Below are positions 44,412 to 53,348 of a DNA stretch of 64,000 bases, one piece after another; the stretch's first letter is position 1; every line of letters begins with the position of its first letter. Below the pieces are notes generated by a model. That model did not search any database and was not told the DNA's origin. It saw only the letters and a program-made list of their open reading frames with translations. The position numbers and the translations under genes were made by a program. Origin of the DNA: Acidovorax sp. NCPPB 3576 (GTDB lineage: Bacteria > Pseudomonadota > Gammaproteobacteria > Burkholderiales > Burkholderiaceae_C); assembly GCF_028473605.1 (NCBI RefSeq), contig NZ_CP097267.1, positions 5,200,501 through 5,264,500 on the forward strand, written 5' to 3'.

Positions 44412-45757
44412 TGAACGTGCAGACCCCCTCTCCTTCCGCATCCGCCCCCACCACAGCCGCACCGGGCCAGCGCATCGCCGTGCTGGGCGCCGGCCCCATG
44501 GGCCTGGCCGTGGCCTACCAGCTCGCGCGCGACGGCCACCGGCCCGTGGTCTTCGAGGCCGACGACCGCGTGGGCGGCATGACCGCGATGTTCGACTTCG
44601 ACGGCCTGCCCATCGAGCGCTACTACCACTTCCACTGCACCTCCGACCACGCCTTCCTGCAGATGCTCGACGAGCTGGGCCTCAAGGACAAGATGCGCTG
44701 GCGAGAGACGCGCATGGGCTACTGGTTCCAAAAACGCCTGCAGCCCTGGGGCAACCCGGTGGCGCTGCTGCGCTTTCAGGGACTGGGCCTGGTCGCCAAG
44801 TTCCGCTACGGCCTGCACGCGTTCCTGTCCACGAAGCGCACCGACTGGAAGCCGCTGGACGGCGAAGAGGCCACGGGCTGGATCCGCCGCTGGGTGGGCA
44901 AGGAGGCCTACGAGGTGCTGTGGCGGCGCCTGTTCGACTACAAGTTCTACGACCATGCCGGCAACCTGTCGGCCGCGTGGATCTGGAGCCGCATCCGCCG
45001 CATCGGGCGCTCGCGCTACAGCCTCATGCGCGAAAAGCTCGGCCACCTCGATGGCGGCTCGGCCACGCTGCTGGACGGCATGGTGGCCGACATAAAGCGC
45101 CACGGCGGCGAGATCCGCCTGTCCACCCCCGTCACCCGCGTGCGCATGGACGCCACGCGCGTGCAGGGCGTGGAGACCGCCCAGGGCTTCGAGGCCTTCG
45201 ACAAGGTGGTGAGCACCATCCCCCTGCCCTACGTGCCGCGCACCATGCCCGACCTGCCGCCCGCGCTGCTGGCGCAGTACGGCGCGCTGCAGAACATCGC
45301 CGTGGTCTGCGTGATCGCCAAGCTGCGCCAGCCCCTCACCGGCAACTTCTGGCTCAACGTGAACGATCCGGACATGGACATTCCCGGCCTGGTCGAATAC
45401 AGCAACCTGCGCCCGCTGGCGGAGTCGGTGGTGTACGTGCCGTTCTACATGCCCGGCGAGCACCCCAAATTCGCCGAGCCCGACGCGGCCTTCCTCGACA
45501 AGGTGCGCCGCTACCTGAAGGCCATTAACCCGAAGCTGCAGGACAGCGACTTCCTGGCCCTGCGCGCCAGCCGCTACCGCTACGCCCAGCCCATCTGCCC
45601 GCCCAACTACCTGGACAGCCTGCCGCCCGTGCAGCTGCCCGTGCGCGGCCTGTGGGTGGCCGACACGTCCTACTACTACCCCGAGGACCGCGGCATCTCC
45701 GAGAGCATCGGCTTCGGGCGCCAGATGGCCGCGCAGGCGGCCGCGGCACCGGTCTAG
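44411..45757 (+). CDS. FAD-dependent oxidoreductase (amine-oxidase/UDP-galactopyranose-mutase-like)
   Basis: A 448-residue flavoprotein. The dinucleotide motif [20 protein letters not shown] is followed by [20 protein letters not shown]. Central [20 protein letters not shown] and the C-terminal FAD segment [20 protein letters not shown] match sugar-cluster flavoproteins often annotated as protoporphyrinogen-oxidase-like. In this cluster it may act as a mutase or redox enzyme on a sugar; the reaction is unknown. The start overlaps the epimerase stop (TGATG). Confidence 0.82.
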   Translation: MNVQTPSPSASAPTTAAPGQRIAVLGAGPMGLAVAYQLARDGHRPVVFEADDRVGGMTAMFDFDGLPIERYYHFHCTSDHAFLQMLDELGLKDKMRWRETRMGYWFQKRLQPWGNPVALLRFQGLGLVAKFRYGLHAFLSTKRTDWKPLDGEEATGWIRRWVGKEAYEVLWRRLFDYKFYDHAGNLSAAWIWSRIRRIGRSRYSLMREKLGHLDGGSATLLDGMVADIKRHGGEIRLSTPVTRVRMDATRVQGVETAQGFEAFDKVVSTIPLPYVPRTMPDLPPALLAQYGALQNIAVVCVIAKLRQPLTGNFWLNVNDPDMDIPGLVEYSNLRPLAESVVYVPFYMPGEHPKFAEPDAAFLDKVRRYLKAINPKLQDSDFLALRASRYRYAQPICPPNYLDSLPPVQLPVRGLWVADTSYYYPEDRGISESIGFGRQMAAQAAAAPV

Positions 45758-45764
45758 GCGCGGC

Positions 45765-46175
45765 ATGCTCGCGCAGTTCCGCTCCCGGCAGTTCGTGGCC
45801 TTCCTGGTGACGGGCGGCGTGGCCGCGCTCGCCAACTTCATCGCGCGCATCGTGCTCAACCAGTGGATGCCGTTTTCCTACGCCGTGGTACTGGCCTACG
45901 GCGTGGGCATGGTCACGGCCTTCCTGCTGGCGCGCGCCTTCGTGTTCCAGGGCAGCCAGCAGTCGGTGCGCAAGTCCGCCGCGTTCTTCGTGCTGGTGAA
46001 CCTCGTGGCGGTGGCGCAGACCTGGGCCGTGAGCCTGCTGCTGGCGCGCCAGGTGCTGCCGGCCCTGGGCGTGACCGCCTTCGTGCCCGAGATCGCCCAT
46101 GCCGTGGGCGTGGCCGTGCCGGTGTTCACGAGCTACCTGGGCCACAAGCGCTGGTCCTTCGCCGACCGCGCATGA
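45765..46175 (+). CDS. GtrA-family membrane protein
   Basis: A 136-residue four-helix GtrA/DPMS3-like protein. The motifs FVAFLVTGGVAALANFIAR and VVLAYGVGMVTAFLLARAFV with the terminal SYLGHKRWSF are typical. Members move or bind polyprenyl-linked sugars; the mycobacterial GtrA protein Rv3789 lies beside dprE1-dprE2 in a similar cassette. Its stop overlaps the next start (ATGA). Confidence 0.9.
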   Translation: MLAQFRSRQFVAFLVTGGVAALANFIARIVLNQWMPFSYAVVLAYGVGMVTAFLLARAFVFQGSQQSVRKSAAFFVLVNLVAVAQTWAVSLLLARQVLPALGVTAFVPEIAHAVGVAVPVFTSYLGHKRWSFADRA

Positions 46176-47116
46176 AGCCCGGCCACGCCGTCGCCGCGGC
46201 CGGGGCCTGCACGGCGGCCTACGTGGCCGCCCTGGTGTGGGCCGACGCGCGCAACCAGGTTTTCGCGCAACTGCCGCAGGTGCTCGCGTGGATGCCCTCG
46301 ATGGCGGCGATCGCCTTCACCTCGTACCTGCTGCGCTACCTGCGCTGGCGCTGGCTGCTGGCGCGCGCGGGGCACGCCGTGCCCTGGGGCGCGGGCTTTC
46401 TGGCCTACCTCTCGGGCTTTGCCTTCACCGCCACGCCGGGCAAGGTGGGCGAGCTGGTGCGTGTGCGCTACTTCGCGCGCGCCGGCGTGCCGGCGGCGCG
46501 CACCGTCTCGGCTTTCGTGTACGAGCGTGCGTTCGACCTGCTGTGCGTGGTGCTGCTGGCGGCGCTGGCCATCCCCGCCCTGCCGCTGTTCGCGGTGCTG
46601 GTGGCGTTCGTGGCGGGCATGATCGGCGCCGTCGTGCTGGTGGCGGCACGGCCCGCATGGCTGCTGCGCGGTGCCGCCCGGCTGCGCCGCCGCGGCTGGC
46701 CGCGACTGTCGCGTGCGGTGCGGGCCCTGGCGCTGGGATTGGCCGGCTGCAGGGCGTGGCTGCACCCGCTGGATTGGGGGCTTTCGCTGGGCCTGGGCCT
46801 GGCCGCATGGGGCCTGGTGGCGCTGTCGTTCGCCTGGCTGCTGTACGGGCTGGGCATCGGCCTGCCCTGGCGCGATGCCGCCTCCCTCTACCCCACCGCC
46901 ATGCTGGCCGGCGCCGCGTCCATGCTGCCGGCCGGCATCGGCACCACCGAGGCCACGCTGGTCGCCCTGCTGGCGCTGCACGCCGTGCCGCTGGGCCTGG
47001 CCACGCTGGCGGCCGTGGGCATCCGCGTGGCCACGCTGTGGTTCGCCGTGCTGTGCGGCTTCGTGGCCATCGGGGTGCTGGAGCACCAGCGCGCGCGGGG
47101 CGAAGCCGCCAGGTGA
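46172..47116 (+). CDS. AglD/LPG-synthase-TM-like flippase (UPF0104)
   Basis: A 314-residue protein with about eight helices, of the lysylphosphatidylglycerol synthase transmembrane family (PF03706). Conserved parts: YLSGFAFTATPGKVGELVRV, AFVYERAFDLLCVV and PAGIGTTEATLVALL. Members lack a catalytic domain and are thought to translocate lipid-linked substrates. It closes the polyprenyl-pentose cluster. The last helices end close to the stop at 47116. Confidence 0.88.
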   Translation: MKPGHAVAAAGACTAAYVAALVWADARNQVFAQLPQVLAWMPSMAAIAFTSYLLRYLRWRWLLARAGHAVPWGAGFLAYLSGFAFTATPGKVGELVRVRYFARAGVPAARTVSAFVYERAFDLLCVVLLAALAIPALPLFAVLVAFVAGMIGAVVLVAARPAWLLRGAARLRRRGWPRLSRAVRALALGLAGCRAWLHPLDWGLSLGLGLAAWGLVALSFAWLLYGLGIGLPWRDAASLYPTAMLAGAASMLPAGIGTTEATLVALLALHAVPLGLATLAAVGIRVATLWFAVLCGFVAIGVLEHQRARGEAAR

Positions 47117-47134
47117 GCGCGCTGGCGCGGTGCG

Positions 47135-49102
47135 TCAGCCGATGGCCGGCTCCATTGCAGGTTCTGCAGGCCGCAGCTTGGCACGGCCTTCCACCAGCGC
47201 TTCGGCCGTGATGGAGGCCTTGTGGCGGTGCGCGGTCGCCGCGTCCGACAGGATCTTCCACAGCGCATCGTTGCCGGGCGACATGTGGTCCAGGATGCCG
47301 CTGGCGATCAGGTCGGCCGGGTTCTGCAGGCCCGACGTCTGCGCGCCCGGTCGCGTGTAGCCCGCCCCCAATTGCTCCAGTTCCGTGTTGGACAACGGCC
47401 GGGCCTCGCCGCCCCGGGCGGTCGATCCGTCGAAGAACTCGGGGTGGAACTGCAAGCCGATCAGCGGTGCCCGCGGCTGGGACGATTCGACCGCCATGAT
47501 GGCCCGCCAGGCGGTTTCGCCCCCTTCCGAGGGAATGGTCCGGCGCAGCGAGGTGCTCAGGTGCGGCCGGCCTTCCGGTGGGTCGATCACGGCCTGGTGG
47601 TGGTACACGGCCGCGCGGATGTCCTGCAGCGCGTTGCCGAAGACGCCGACGCCGTTCTCCGCACCCTCGGTGGCCTGCGCCTGCCCGGCTTCTTCGCCCC
47701 GGTCGTTGTCGAGCGTGCGAACACCGACCTGGTGCCCCACGTGCTGCTGCAGCGCCGCGCCGAAAAACACATTGGTCATCTGAAAGCCCCGGCAGATCGC
47801 CATCAGGGGCACGCCGTGGTGAAAGCACTGGTGCAGCAGGCCCATTTCGAGCACGGATCGGCGGTAGTCCCCGCTCCAGTCCGTCTTCGGCTCCGGTGTC
47901 TGGCCATACAGGTGCGGCGAAACGTCCTCGCCGCCGGGGAGAACAACGGAGTCCACGTGCCGGGCCAGGATCTCGGCCTTGGCCAGGATCTGCGCGATCT
48001 TCGGCAGGGCTTCGGGGTTCGCCAGGGCATCGATCACGAGGCGTTGCGGCAAGGATTGGTCGCTACCCGGTTGCGAGGCCAGTTTTTTGAGGTGCTTGTC
48101 AACCTCGGCATCGACATCCTTCGCCTGCAGCGAGGCGGCCCGCATCTCGACCCGCAGGGGCAAGGTGCCCGCCACGGCCGCGAGCTTGGCCCCCACGCGC
48201 GGGACGGTGATGCCCCGCGACTCATGGGAGACCAGCGTGGCCGTGGTGGGCCGGGTGAGGCCGGCTGTCGCGTCGGACACCGCGTCGATGATGAAGCGCC
48301 CCTTCGTGCCCAGGAACACGGTGTCGGTCAGGTCGGACGGTCCTTTGGTGGCGGACGCTTCGATCCGCGTACCCTCTGCCACCGAGGCGCAGAGGAAGTG
48401 CGTGCCGGGCATCTTCACGCCCGTGAACACGCAATCGCCCGTCAGTTGCGCATCCTCGAAACTGCAGTGGTGCAGCTCGCTGTCTTCGAAGCGAACGCCG
48501 CTCAGTGCCGCGTGGAGAAACATCGTCTCCTCGAATTCGCAGCGCTTGAAAGCGGTGTTGCGCAGCGAGGCGTTCGCCAACGACACGCTTTCGAACCGGC
48601 AGCTTTCGAACCGGCTGCCTTCGATGTGCGTGTCGGCCAGGGAGCTGGCATCGAATCGGCAGCGCTTGAAATCCACGCCCGACAGATCCCACCCCCGCAA
48701 AGCCGGACCACCCTCGGCCAACCGCGCGCCCTCCAGCACATGGGAATGGCCCGCAGCGGCCAACGCCGCCGCGAGCGACGGCTTGCCACTGCCTGCTGTG
48801 CCTGCCGGTTGACTGGCACCGGCCTTCAGGATCTGTTGCAGCAGCGCGGTGTCCGCCGCGCCCACGTCGAGTGGTGCGCTTTGCGGCGCCGCAAGGCCCG
48901 CGTTGACCGGCAGCGCCGACAGCGGCGCGCGCGACCGCAAGGCTTCGGCGCCGAAGGAGCGGGCTTGCCTGGCCGGCAGGTCCGGATGGCCGGATGGCCC
49001 GGCCGCAGCAGGCCCGCCTTTGCTGACAGCCGGCGCGCCATCGCCTCCGGTGGATTCGGATTGCCGGTGCTTCACATCGGCGGCATTCACTGACACTTTC
49101 AT
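47135..49102 (-). CDS. Pentapeptide-repeat and class I glutamine amidotransferase (C26) fusion, putative effector
   Basis: A 655-residue protein. Residues 1-115 are Ser/Ala/Pro/Gly-rich and disordered, like a type III secretion leader. Residues ~134-260 form a pentapeptide-repeat solenoid (A(D/N)LXX-like units: SGVDFKRCRFDASSLADTHI). Residues ~345-600 are a C26/PuuD-like amidotransferase with PGGEDVSPHLYG, nucleophile Cys438 in ICRGFQMTNV, and His553/Glu555 in GLQFHPEFF. The catalytic triad is complete. The ATG at 49102 is preceded by GGGAGG. No PIP box was found upstream. A gamma-glutamyl hydrolase acting on host or bacterial amides is inference. Confidence 0.8.
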   Translation of the reverse strand: MKVSVNAADVKHRQSESTGGDGAPAVSKGGPAAAGPSGHPDLPARQARSFGAEALRSRAPLSALPVNAGLAAPQSAPLDVGAADTALLQQILKAGASQPAGTAGSGKPSLAAALAAAGHSHVLEGARLAEGGPALRGWDLSGVDFKRCRFDASSLADTHIEGSRFESCRFESVSLANASLRNTAFKRCEFEETMFLHAALSGVRFEDSELHHCSFEDAQLTGDCVFTGVKMPGTHFLCASVAEGTRIEASATKGPSDLTDTVFLGTKGRFIIDAVSDATAGLTRPTTATLVSHESRGITVPRVGAKLAAVAGTLPLRVEMRAASLQAKDVDAEVDKHLKKLASQPGSDQSLPQRLVIDALANPEALPKIAQILAKAEILARHVDSVVLPGGEDVSPHLYGQTPEPKTDWSGDYRRSVLEMGLLHQCFHHGVPLMAICRGFQMTNVFFGAALQQHVGHQVGVRTLDNDRGEEAGQAQATEGAENGVGVFGNALQDIRAAVYHHQAVIDPPEGRPHLSTSLRRTIPSEGGETAWRAIMAVESSQPRAPLIGLQFHPEFFDGSTARGGEARPLSNTELEQLGAGYTRPGAQTSGLQNPADLIASGILDHMSPGNDALWKILSDAATAHRHKASITAEALVEGRAKLRPAEPAMEPAIG

Positions 49103-49264
49103 CGCATGTACCTCCCTGTCCGCCGGCCTCCCTGCGCGGCCCAACGCCACCAGTGGAGCCATGCCGACGGGGCGCCGATTCTGAACAGGGACCGCACCCG
49201 TGCAAAGCGCGGATTTCGCATATCGACCAACGCAATGCGCTGGTGCCATGCGGCGGGGAGAGCG

Positions 49265-50185
49265 TCAGCCCCGCAGGCGCTCGATCAGGCCGTTGAGCGC
49301 CTCGATCGAGCCGAACTGGATCGCCAGCTCGCCCATCTCTTCGGTTCGGCTGCCGCGCTTGACGCGCTTTTTGACACGCACTTCGACCTCGGCCATGAGC
49401 AGGTCGGACAGCTCTTCTTCGACCCGCTTGAGGTCGCGCGACTTGGCGTCCTTCTTGGGCTTTTGCGGCACCAGGCTGAACTCTGCGCCGATCTTCTTGA
49501 CCAGGGCCTCGGCCTCGCGCACCGACAGCTTCTTGGCCGCGATCTGGTTGCCCGCCGTGATCTGCGCCGCCCGGTCCAGCGACAGCAGTGCGCGCGCATG
49601 GCCCATGTCGATGTCGCCGGCCATCAGCATCGTCTGCACCGGATCGGCCAGGTTCAGCAGACGCAGCAGGTTGCTGGCGGCGCTGCGCGAGCGGCCCACG
49701 GCCTGCGCGGCCTGCTCGTGCGTGAGACCGAATTCCTTGACCAGGCGCGACAGGCCCTGCGCCTCTTCGAGCGGGTTCAGGTCCTCGCGCTGGATGTTCT
49801 CGATGAGCGCCATGGCGGCGGCCGACTCGTCGGGCACGTCGCGCACCAGCACCGGCACCTCGGCCAGGCCCGCCAGCCGCGCGGCCCGAAAGCGCCGCTC
49901 GCCGGCAATGATCTCGTAGCGGCCCGCGTTGTCGCCCTGCGCCAGCCGGCGCACCAGGATCGGCTGCATGATGCCCTGCGCCTTGATCGATTCGGCCAGT
50001 TCGTACAGCGCGCCTTCGTCCATGCGCGTGCGGGGCTGGTACACGCCGGGCACCATGTCGGCCAGGGCCAGGGTGGTGGGGGTGCCTTCTGGCGGCGGCG
50101 GGGCGGCATCGCCCTTTTCGGCGACCTTGGGGCCCAGCAGTGCTTCCAGGCCGCGGCCGAGGCCCTTGGGTTTCTTGGTGACCAT
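49265..50185 (-). CDS. parB: Chromosome-partitioning protein ParB
   Basis: A 306-residue ParB/Spo0J. The N-terminal MVTKKPKGLGRGLEALLG is typical. The CTP-binding box GERRFRAARLAG and the HTH segment THEQAAQAVGRSRSAASNLL are intact. It binds parS and slides along DNA. It is normally next to parA; here a cupin and a hydrolase separate them. The 162-bp gap to the next gene on the left carries no gene. Confidence 0.95.
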   Translation of the reverse strand: MVTKKPKGLGRGLEALLGPKVAEKGDAAPPPPEGTPTTLALADMVPGVYQPRTRMDEGALYELAESIKAQGIMQPILVRRLAQGDNAGRYEIIAGERRFRAARLAGLAEVPVLVRDVPDESAAAMALIENIQREDLNPLEEAQGLSRLVKEFGLTHEQAAQAVGRSRSAASNLLRLLNLADPVQTMLMAGDIDMGHARALLSLDRAAQITAGNQIAAKKLSVREAEALVKKIGAEFSLVPQKPKKDAKSRDLKRVEEELSDLLMAEVEVRVKKRVKRGSRTEEMGELAIQFGSIEALNGLIERLRG

Positions 50186-50276
50186 GATGGGGTGTGCTTT
50201 CAGTGTCTTTACTCGAAGGAAGGTGGCCGGCGCGGGCAGGGACCTCCAGGCCGCCGGGAGAGATAAGGGAGTGTGG

Positions 50277-50582
50277 TCAGCGGTCGATGATGACCAGGGT
50301 GCCGTGGCTGCCGGGCGCCACGGCGTGCGGCGTGCCCGCGGGAACGATGAAGACCTCGCCGGCCTGCACCACGTGGCGGGCCCCGCCGATCTCCAGGTTC
50401 ATCTGCCCTTGCAGCACCAGCAGGGCTTCGTCGAAATCGTGGACCTCGTCGGGATAGGCCTGCGCATCCATCCGAAGCACCTTCACCTGCGCGCCCGCGG
50501 CCACGCCGCACACCCGCGACCGCCAGGCCTGGGGAGCCGAGCGCGCCAGCGCCAGCAGATCGACGGGGGCGGCCGGCGTCAT
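50277..50582 (-). CDS. Single-domain cupin protein
   Basis: A 101-residue cupin. The metal-site pattern appears as EVHDFDEALLVLQGQMNLEI and later GEVFIVPAGTPHAVAPGS, with His/Asp/Glu/His ligands. It probably binds a small ligand or metal; the function is unknown. The start overlaps the upstream hydrolase stop (ATGA). Confidence 0.82.
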   Translation of the reverse strand: MTPAAPVDLLALARSAPQAWRSRVCGVAAGAQVKVLRMDAQAYPDEVHDFDEALLVLQGQMNLEIGGARHVVQAGEVFIVPAGTPHAVAPGSHGTLVIIDR

Positions 50583-51133
50583 GCCGCCGGCCCCGGCGCC
50601 TGCAAGAGCGACTGCAGCCATGCCATGCCCTCGGCCCAGTCGCCCAGGCCCGACTCGGCATTGATGTGGCCGAGCGCGCCCGCATCGACGAAGCGCGCCC
50701 CCCAGTCGCGGCCCAGCCCCTGCACGCGCTCGAAGCGGCAATACGGGTCGTTGCGGCTGCCCACCAGCACGGCGGGAAACGGCAGCGGCTGGCGCGCGAT
50801 GGGGGCCCAGCCAGGCAGCAGCGGCGCGATGTCGGGGTGCTCCACGTCGCCCGGCGCCACCAGCAGCGCGCCGGCCACGCGGTGCGCGTTGCGCGTGTGC
50901 GCGGCCCACCAGGCGGTGAGGATGCAGCCCAGGCTGTGCGCCACCAGCACCACGGGGCCGTCGGCGTCCACCACCACCTCTTCCAGGCGGGCGGACCAGT
51001 CGCCGCGCAGCGGGTGCATCCAGTCGTGCTGCTCCACGCGCCGGTAGCCGTGCAGGCGTTCCCAGCGGCTTTGCCAGTGGTCTTCCCCGGAGTTCTGCCA
51101 ACCGGGCAGCAGCAGCACGTTGTCTGGTTTCAT
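50579..51133 (-). CDS. RBBP9/YdeN-type alpha/beta hydrolase
   Basis: A 184-residue serine hydrolase of the RBBP9 family (PF06821). The opening LLLPGWQNSGEDHWQSRWE, the nucleophile Ser in LVAHSLGCIL, and a late His in LGHINAESGLG with Asp in RNDPYC fill the triad. No signal peptide. It sits between parA and the cupin gene; the role is unknown. Confidence 0.86.
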   Translation of the reverse strand: MKPDNVLLLPGWQNSGEDHWQSRWERLHGYRRVEQHDWMHPLRGDWSARLEEVVVDADGPVVLVAHSLGCILTAWWAAHTRNAHRVAGALLVAPGDVEHPDIAPLLPGWAPIARQPLPFPAVLVGSRNDPYCRFERVQGLGRDWGARFVDAGALGHINAESGLGDWAEGMAWLQSLLQAPGPAA

Positions 51134-51211
51134 ACTATGTTTTTGATAGCAAAGAGGGCAATGAATCCGCCGGCATGAAGGCGATCTGACTCCAAAACCT
51201 GCAGGGGCTTG
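51131..51211 (-). repeat. Degenerate dispersed repeat, copy D
   Basis: The gap between parA and the hydrolase contains CTATGTTTTTGATAGC (a hairpin) followed by AGAGGGC and a GCAGGGGCTTGCTA block, resembling the hairpin and tail of copies A-C. The match is weaker and the direction is uncertain. Confidence 0.35.
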
Positions 51212-51982
51212 CTACATGCGCTTGACGCGCTTGACCATCTCGCGGGCGAAGTCCAGGAACGCCTGGCTGCCCTTGGCGGACGGGTCGAACACCACGCCGG
51301 GCAGGCCGTAGCTCGGCGCCTCGGCCAGGCGCACGTTGCGCGGGATCACCGTGTTGAACACCTTGTCGCCGAAGTGGTCCTTGAGCTGCTCGCTCACCTG
51401 GCTTTGCAGCGTGATGCGCGGGTCGAACATCACGCGCAGCAGGCCGATGATCTGCAGGTCCTTGTTCAGGTTGGCGTGCACCTGCTTGATGGTGTTGACC
51501 AGGTCGGTCAGCCCCTCCAGCGCGAAATACTCGCACTGCATGGGCACGATGACGCCGTGGGCGCAGCACAGGCCGTTGAGCGTGAGCATGCTCAAGGACG
51601 GCGGGCAGTCGATGAGGATGAAGTCGTAATCCTGGTCCACCTCGGCGAGGGCTGCCTTCAGGCGCCGCTCGCGGTGCTCCAGGGCCACCAGTTCGACCTC
51701 GGCGCCCGCCAGTTCGCGGTTGGCGCCCAGCACGTGGTAGCCGCATTTTTCCGCCAGAACGGCCGCCTCCTTGACCGAGGACGACTCCAGCAGCACGTCG
51801 TACACCGTCAGCTCCAGCGCGCGCTTGTCCACGCCCGAGCCCATGGTGGCATTGCCCTGCGGGTCCAGATCGACCATCAGCACCCGCTGGCCGATCTTGG
51901 CCAGACCCGCGGCCAGGTTGACGGAAGTGGTGGTCTTGCCCACCCCGCCCTTCTGATTGGCAATGCAAAAAATCTTGGCCAT
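51212..51982 (-). CDS. parA: Chromosome-partitioning ATPase ParA
   Basis: A 256-residue ParA/Soj. Deviant Walker A: NQKGGVGKTTTSVNLAAGLA. Walker A-prime: VLMVDLDPQGNATMGSG. Walker B: YDFILIDCPPSLSML. Short chromosomal form without an N-terminal HTH. It works with ParB to segregate the origin region. It lies 22 bp downstream of lysE and upstream of the hydrolase/cupin/parB genes on the same strand. Confidence 0.95.
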   Translation of the reverse strand: MAKIFCIANQKGGVGKTTTSVNLAAGLAKIGQRVLMVDLDPQGNATMGSGVDKRALELTVYDVLLESSSVKEAAVLAEKCGYHVLGANRELAGAEVELVALEHRERRLKAALAEVDQDYDFILIDCPPSLSMLTLNGLCCAHGVIVPMQCEYFALEGLTDLVNTIKQVHANLNKDLQIIGLLRVMFDPRITLQSQVSEQLKDHFGDKVFNTVIPRNVRLAEAPSYGLPGVVFDPSAKGSQAFLDFAREMVKRVKRM

Positions 51983-52004
51983 GACTGCTTTCGTTTCGCG
52001 GAAA

Positions 52005-52619
52005 TTATTTGGTAAGGGCCAGCTTGATGCCGAAGCCGATGAGGAAGACGCCGGCGATCTTTTCCAGCCCGCGCGCCACCTTTGGGTTGGCGCGCATGCG
52101 CTCGGCCAGGCGGTGCGTGAGCAGCACGACGACGAGGCCGTACACGAAGGTCAGCACCGCGATGGTGGCCGCCATGGCGCCGAAGGTAAGCAGCCCCTGG
52201 TGGCGGGCCGGGTCCACGAACAGCGGAAAGAATGCCATGTAGAACACGATGGCCTTGGGATTGAGCAGCGTGATCCACGCCGCCTGCTGAAAGTAATGCC
52301 GGGGCTCGATGGTGAGCACGGGCTGGCTGCCGGGCCGGGCAAGGAGCATCTTGAAGCCCAGCCACGCCAGGTAGGCCGCGCCCAGCCATTGGACGGCATG
52401 GAAGGCCGTGGGATAGGAGGCCAGCAGGGCCGCCACGCCCGCCACCGCGAGCCACATCAGCACCTGGTCACCGGCCATCACGCCCAGCGTGGCGGCCAAT
52501 CCCGCGCGGATGCCGCCCTTGCCGGTGGAGGTGATGAGCGCTAGATTGCCGGGACCGGGAATGGCAAGGAACAACACGATGGCTGCGACGAACGCGCCGT
52601 AATCTGCGATGCCAAACAT
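52005..52619 (-). CDS. LysE/RhtB-family amino-acid exporter
   Basis: A 204-residue six-helix exporter. The signature AIPGPGNLALITSTGKGGIR is near the N-terminus, with AAYLAWLGFKML in the middle. It exports amino acids or derivatives; substrate unknown. It is inserted between rsmG and parA, with 30-bp and 22-bp gaps. Confidence 0.9.
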   Translation of the reverse strand: MFGIADYGAFVAAIVLFLAIPGPGNLALITSTGKGGIRAGLAATLGVMAGDQVLMWLAVAGVAALLASYPTAFHAVQWLGAAYLAWLGFKMLLARPGSQPVLTIEPRHYFQQAAWITLLNPKAIVFYMAFFPLFVDPARHQGLLTFGAMAATIAVLTFVYGLVVVLLTHRLAERMRANPKVARGLEKIAGVFLIGFGIKLALTK

Positions 52620-52649
52620 GGGAGCCCCCCGAAAACTGGAGGAGCGAGT

Positions 52650-53348
52650 TTAAGCGACGGCCGGCGCGCCACCCTCCGGGCGCCGCATCCAGACGATGCA
52701 ACGCTCGGCATCCAGGCCGGGCACGGCCAGAGGTTCCACGTGAAACACTTCCACTTCGGCCGGCAGCGCAGCGATTTCATCGTCGGGCCGCTTGCCCTTC
52801 ATGGCCAGCCACACGGCATGGCGCGCCATGGCGCCGCCCGACCAATGGGTGAAGTCGGGCAGCGAGGCGAAGGCGCGGCAGCTCACCAGGTCATACGGCC
52901 CGGACAGGGTTTCGACCCGGGCGTGAATGCCATGCAGGTTGGGCAGCCGCAGCGTCACGGCCGCCTGCTGGATGAACGCTGCCTTCTTGGCCACCGTGTC
53001 CACGCAGCTCACGTCCAGGCCCGGGCAGCAGATGGCGAACACCACGCCGGGCAGCCCGCCGCCTGAGCCCACGTCCAGCAAGCGCGGCGGCAGCGCAGGG
53101 TTGGCATCCAGGCCGACAGGCACCAGCGCCAACTGGCGACGCAGCGGCGGCACCGCCGCCATGCTGTCCAGCAGGTGGTGGGTGAGCATCTCCTGCGGGT
53201 CGCGCACGGCTGTCAGGTTGTAAACCTTGTTCCACTTTTGCAGCAGCGCCAGAAAATCCAGCAGTTGCGTGATCTGGGCCGTGCTCAGGCCCAGGCCCAG
53301 GGCTTGCGCGCCGTCGGCCAACGTGCCCTGCAAAGCCTCGGTGTTCAT
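52650..53348 (-). CDS. rsmG: 16S rRNA (guanine527-N7)-methyltransferase RsmG
   Basis: A 232-residue RsmG (GidB). It methylates N7 of G527 in 16S rRNA. N-terminal [20 protein letters not shown] is typical; the SAM motif is [20 protein letters not shown], with RAFASLPDF further on. Its start overlaps the mnmG stop by four bases. A parS-like site lies near its 3' end (52732-52747). Confidence 0.94.
   Translation of the reverse strand: MNTEALQGTLADGAQALGLGLSTAQITQLLDFLALLQKWNKVYNLTAVRDPQEMLTHHLLDSMAAVPPLRRQLALVPVGLDANPALPPRLLDVGSGGGLPGVVFAICCPGLDVSCVDTVAKKAAFIQQAAVTLRLPNLHGIHARVETLSGPYDLVSCRAFASLPDFTHWSGGAMARHAVWLAMKGKRPDDEIAALPAEVEVFHVEPLAVPGLDAERCIVWMRRPEGGAPAVA
52732..52747. other. parS-like centromere site 1
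   Basis: GGTTCCACGTGAAACA, whose complement differs at two positions from TGTTTCACGTGAAACA. Within rsmG, 0.75 kb from parA. Confidence 0.75.

Noticed and set aside
49103..49264. A possible PIP box upstream of the pentapeptide-amidotransferase gene
   Set aside because: No TTCG-N16-TTCG pair on the minus strand; only isolated half-sites are present.
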